Assembly (NCBI GenBank): GCA_016839955.1
Contig: JAEOTI010000713.1
Location: 1 to 6,683, forward strand
DNA: 6,683 bases
Source: Candidatus Hodarchaeota archaeon
Lineage (GTDB): Archaea > Asgardarchaeota > Heimdallarchaeia > Hodarchaeales > YT1-057
Direction of reading: 5' to 3'
Shown here piece after piece: positions 5,981 through 6,683 of the stretch. The stretch's first letter is position 1. Every line of letters starts with the position of its first letter. Under the pieces are notes generated by a model that was not told where the DNA came from, searched no databases, and saw only the letters and a program-made list of their open reading frames with translations. Both the position numbers and the translations under genes were made by a program.

Positions 5981-6683
5981 ATGAAAATCCTTGAAATAAC
6001 TCCGAAGGAATTCAATTTACCAGTCGACTTAGATCAAATCATTCCAGAGAAAATTGTAGAAGTAGGTAAGAAAAAAGTAAATGAATTACCAATTTGGTTA
6101 GGGAAAAACCAAATGACTCTTCAAGATCTCTTCGAAATCAAAGGGGATGTAGCAAACGATCCAAATGATCAGTCTATTATTTTTCTAAAGTCAAATAATT
6201 ATATGAAAAGAATAGGCCAAAAAATAAAATCTGGAACGATTATTGTCAAAGGATCCGCAGGAGATCATATTGGATCACAAATGACTGGTGGAAAAATAAT
6301 TGTAGAGGGTGATGCTGGTCAGTACGCCGGAATGGAAATGTCTGGCGGAGAATTTGAGATTAAAGGAAATGCGGGTAACTATCTTGGTGCAGCTTATTGG
6401 GGAAACTGGGAAGGCATGTCTGGAGGAAAAATCCTAGTACATGGTAATGTAGGTCATGAAGCTGCTTCTTGGATGAAAAAAGGTTTAATAGAAATTAAGG
6501 GATCTACTGGTAATTTCTTAGGGTGCCACATGGTTTCAGCTAAGGCTCTTGTCATCGTTCGAGGGTCCGCTGGAGGAAGAATGGGAGGCGAAATGACTCG
6601 GGGGACAATTGTTTGTTGTAAAGGTGCAGAAACTCTTCCTTCTTTCAAACATATTGAACAGGTGCCTTCATTTTCAGATGAAG
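5981..6683 (+). CDS. fwdC: Formylmethanofuran dehydrogenase subunit C (partial, cut by right edge)
   Basis: The frame is open from the ATG to the end of the window, giving 234 residues without a stop; FwdC proteins are usually around 260-270 residues, so a short C-terminal part is missing. After an N-terminal section of about 85 residues there are six G-x2-G-x3-G-like repeats, at about residues 91, 110, 129, 155, 174 and 195. The fourth (GNVGHEAA) is degenerate. These build the right-handed beta-helix that FwdC shares with the C-terminal domain of the glutamate synthase large subunit. FwdC has no active site; it is a scaffold that helps hold FwdA and FwdB together. The end of the visible part (TIVCCKGAETLPSFKH) resembles the usual exit from the helix. 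A fused FwdC-FwdD protein would show up only beyond the window. The spacing and Shine-Dalgarno make it the third gene of the operon. Confidence 0.92.
   Translation, partial: MKILEITPKEFNLPVDLDQIIPEKIVEVGKKKVNELPIWLGKNQMTLQDLFEIKGDVANDPNDQSIIFLKSNNYMKRIGQKIKSGTIIVKGSAGDHIGSQMTGGKIIVEGDAGQYAGMEMSGGEFEIKGNAGNYLGAAYWGNWEGMSGGKILVHGNVGHEAASWMKKGLIEIKGSTGNFLGCHMVSAKALVIVRGSAGGRMGGEMTRGTIVCCKGAETLPSFKHIEQVPSFSDE

Noticed and set aside
6454..6648. 64-codon - strand ORF near the right edge
   Set aside because: It is antisense to fwdC, whose G-x2-G-x3-G repeats run through the whole stretch. Its Pro-rich translation is a shadow of the Gly codons.

Overview
This AT-rich window looks archaeal and most likely comes from an Asgard (Promethearchaeota) genome. 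Three things point there. It carries three subunits of formylmethanofuran dehydrogenase with intact metal-binding motifs. It carries a Rag/Gtr-type small GTPase fused to a roadblock-like domain, a eukaryote-like protein class abundant in Asgard archaea. Its start sites have archaeal-style Shine-Dalgarno sequences (GAGGT, GAGATGATC) and a TATA-like promoter, and its terminators end in T runs. The lineage is inferred from protein character, not from a marker gene.

Layout. Bases 1-837 (+) hold the 3' part of an unrecognised membrane protein that is open at the left edge. It converges with the GTPase gene (916-1803, -), and a 9-bp hairpin with T-rich flanks on both sides lies between them as a likely bidirectional terminator. 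Upstream of the GTPase, on the same strand, is a YdjM/DUF457-type membrane-bound predicted metal-dependent hydrolase (1895-2605, -). It ends in its own hairpin/T7 terminator, so the two minus-strand genes are probably separate transcripts. A divergent intergenic region of about 340-360 bp (2606-2962) contains short direct repeats, a small GC hairpin and a possible 40-codon ORF that overlaps the next gene by ATGA. From 2963 to the right edge runs a tight operon: fwdB (2963-4255), fwdA (4271-5968) and fwdC (5981 to the edge, incomplete), with gaps of 15 and 12 nt and a good Shine-Dalgarno before each gene.

How the genes work together. FwdB is the tungsto/molybdopterin and [4Fe-4S] subunit that reduces CO2 to formate. 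FwdA is the binuclear-metal amidohydrolase that condenses formate with methanofuran. FwdC is the beta-helical scaffold. Together they perform the first step of the archaeal (methyl-branch) Wood-Ljungdahl pathway, or its reverse. The key residues are present, so this is the redox-active archaeal Fwd type and not the bacterial Fhc hydrolase/transferase. FwdD and the polyferredoxin subunits are not in the window; fwdD may follow fwdC. The left half (membrane protein, Rag-like GTPase, membrane hydrolase) has no visible metabolic link to the Fwd operon.

I found no CRISPR array, insertion sequence, tRNA or rRNA. The most novel-looking items are the Rag-like GTPase and its orphan membrane-protein neighbours, the possible upstream ORF coupled to fwdB, and hairpin terminators that overlap stop codons in two genes.
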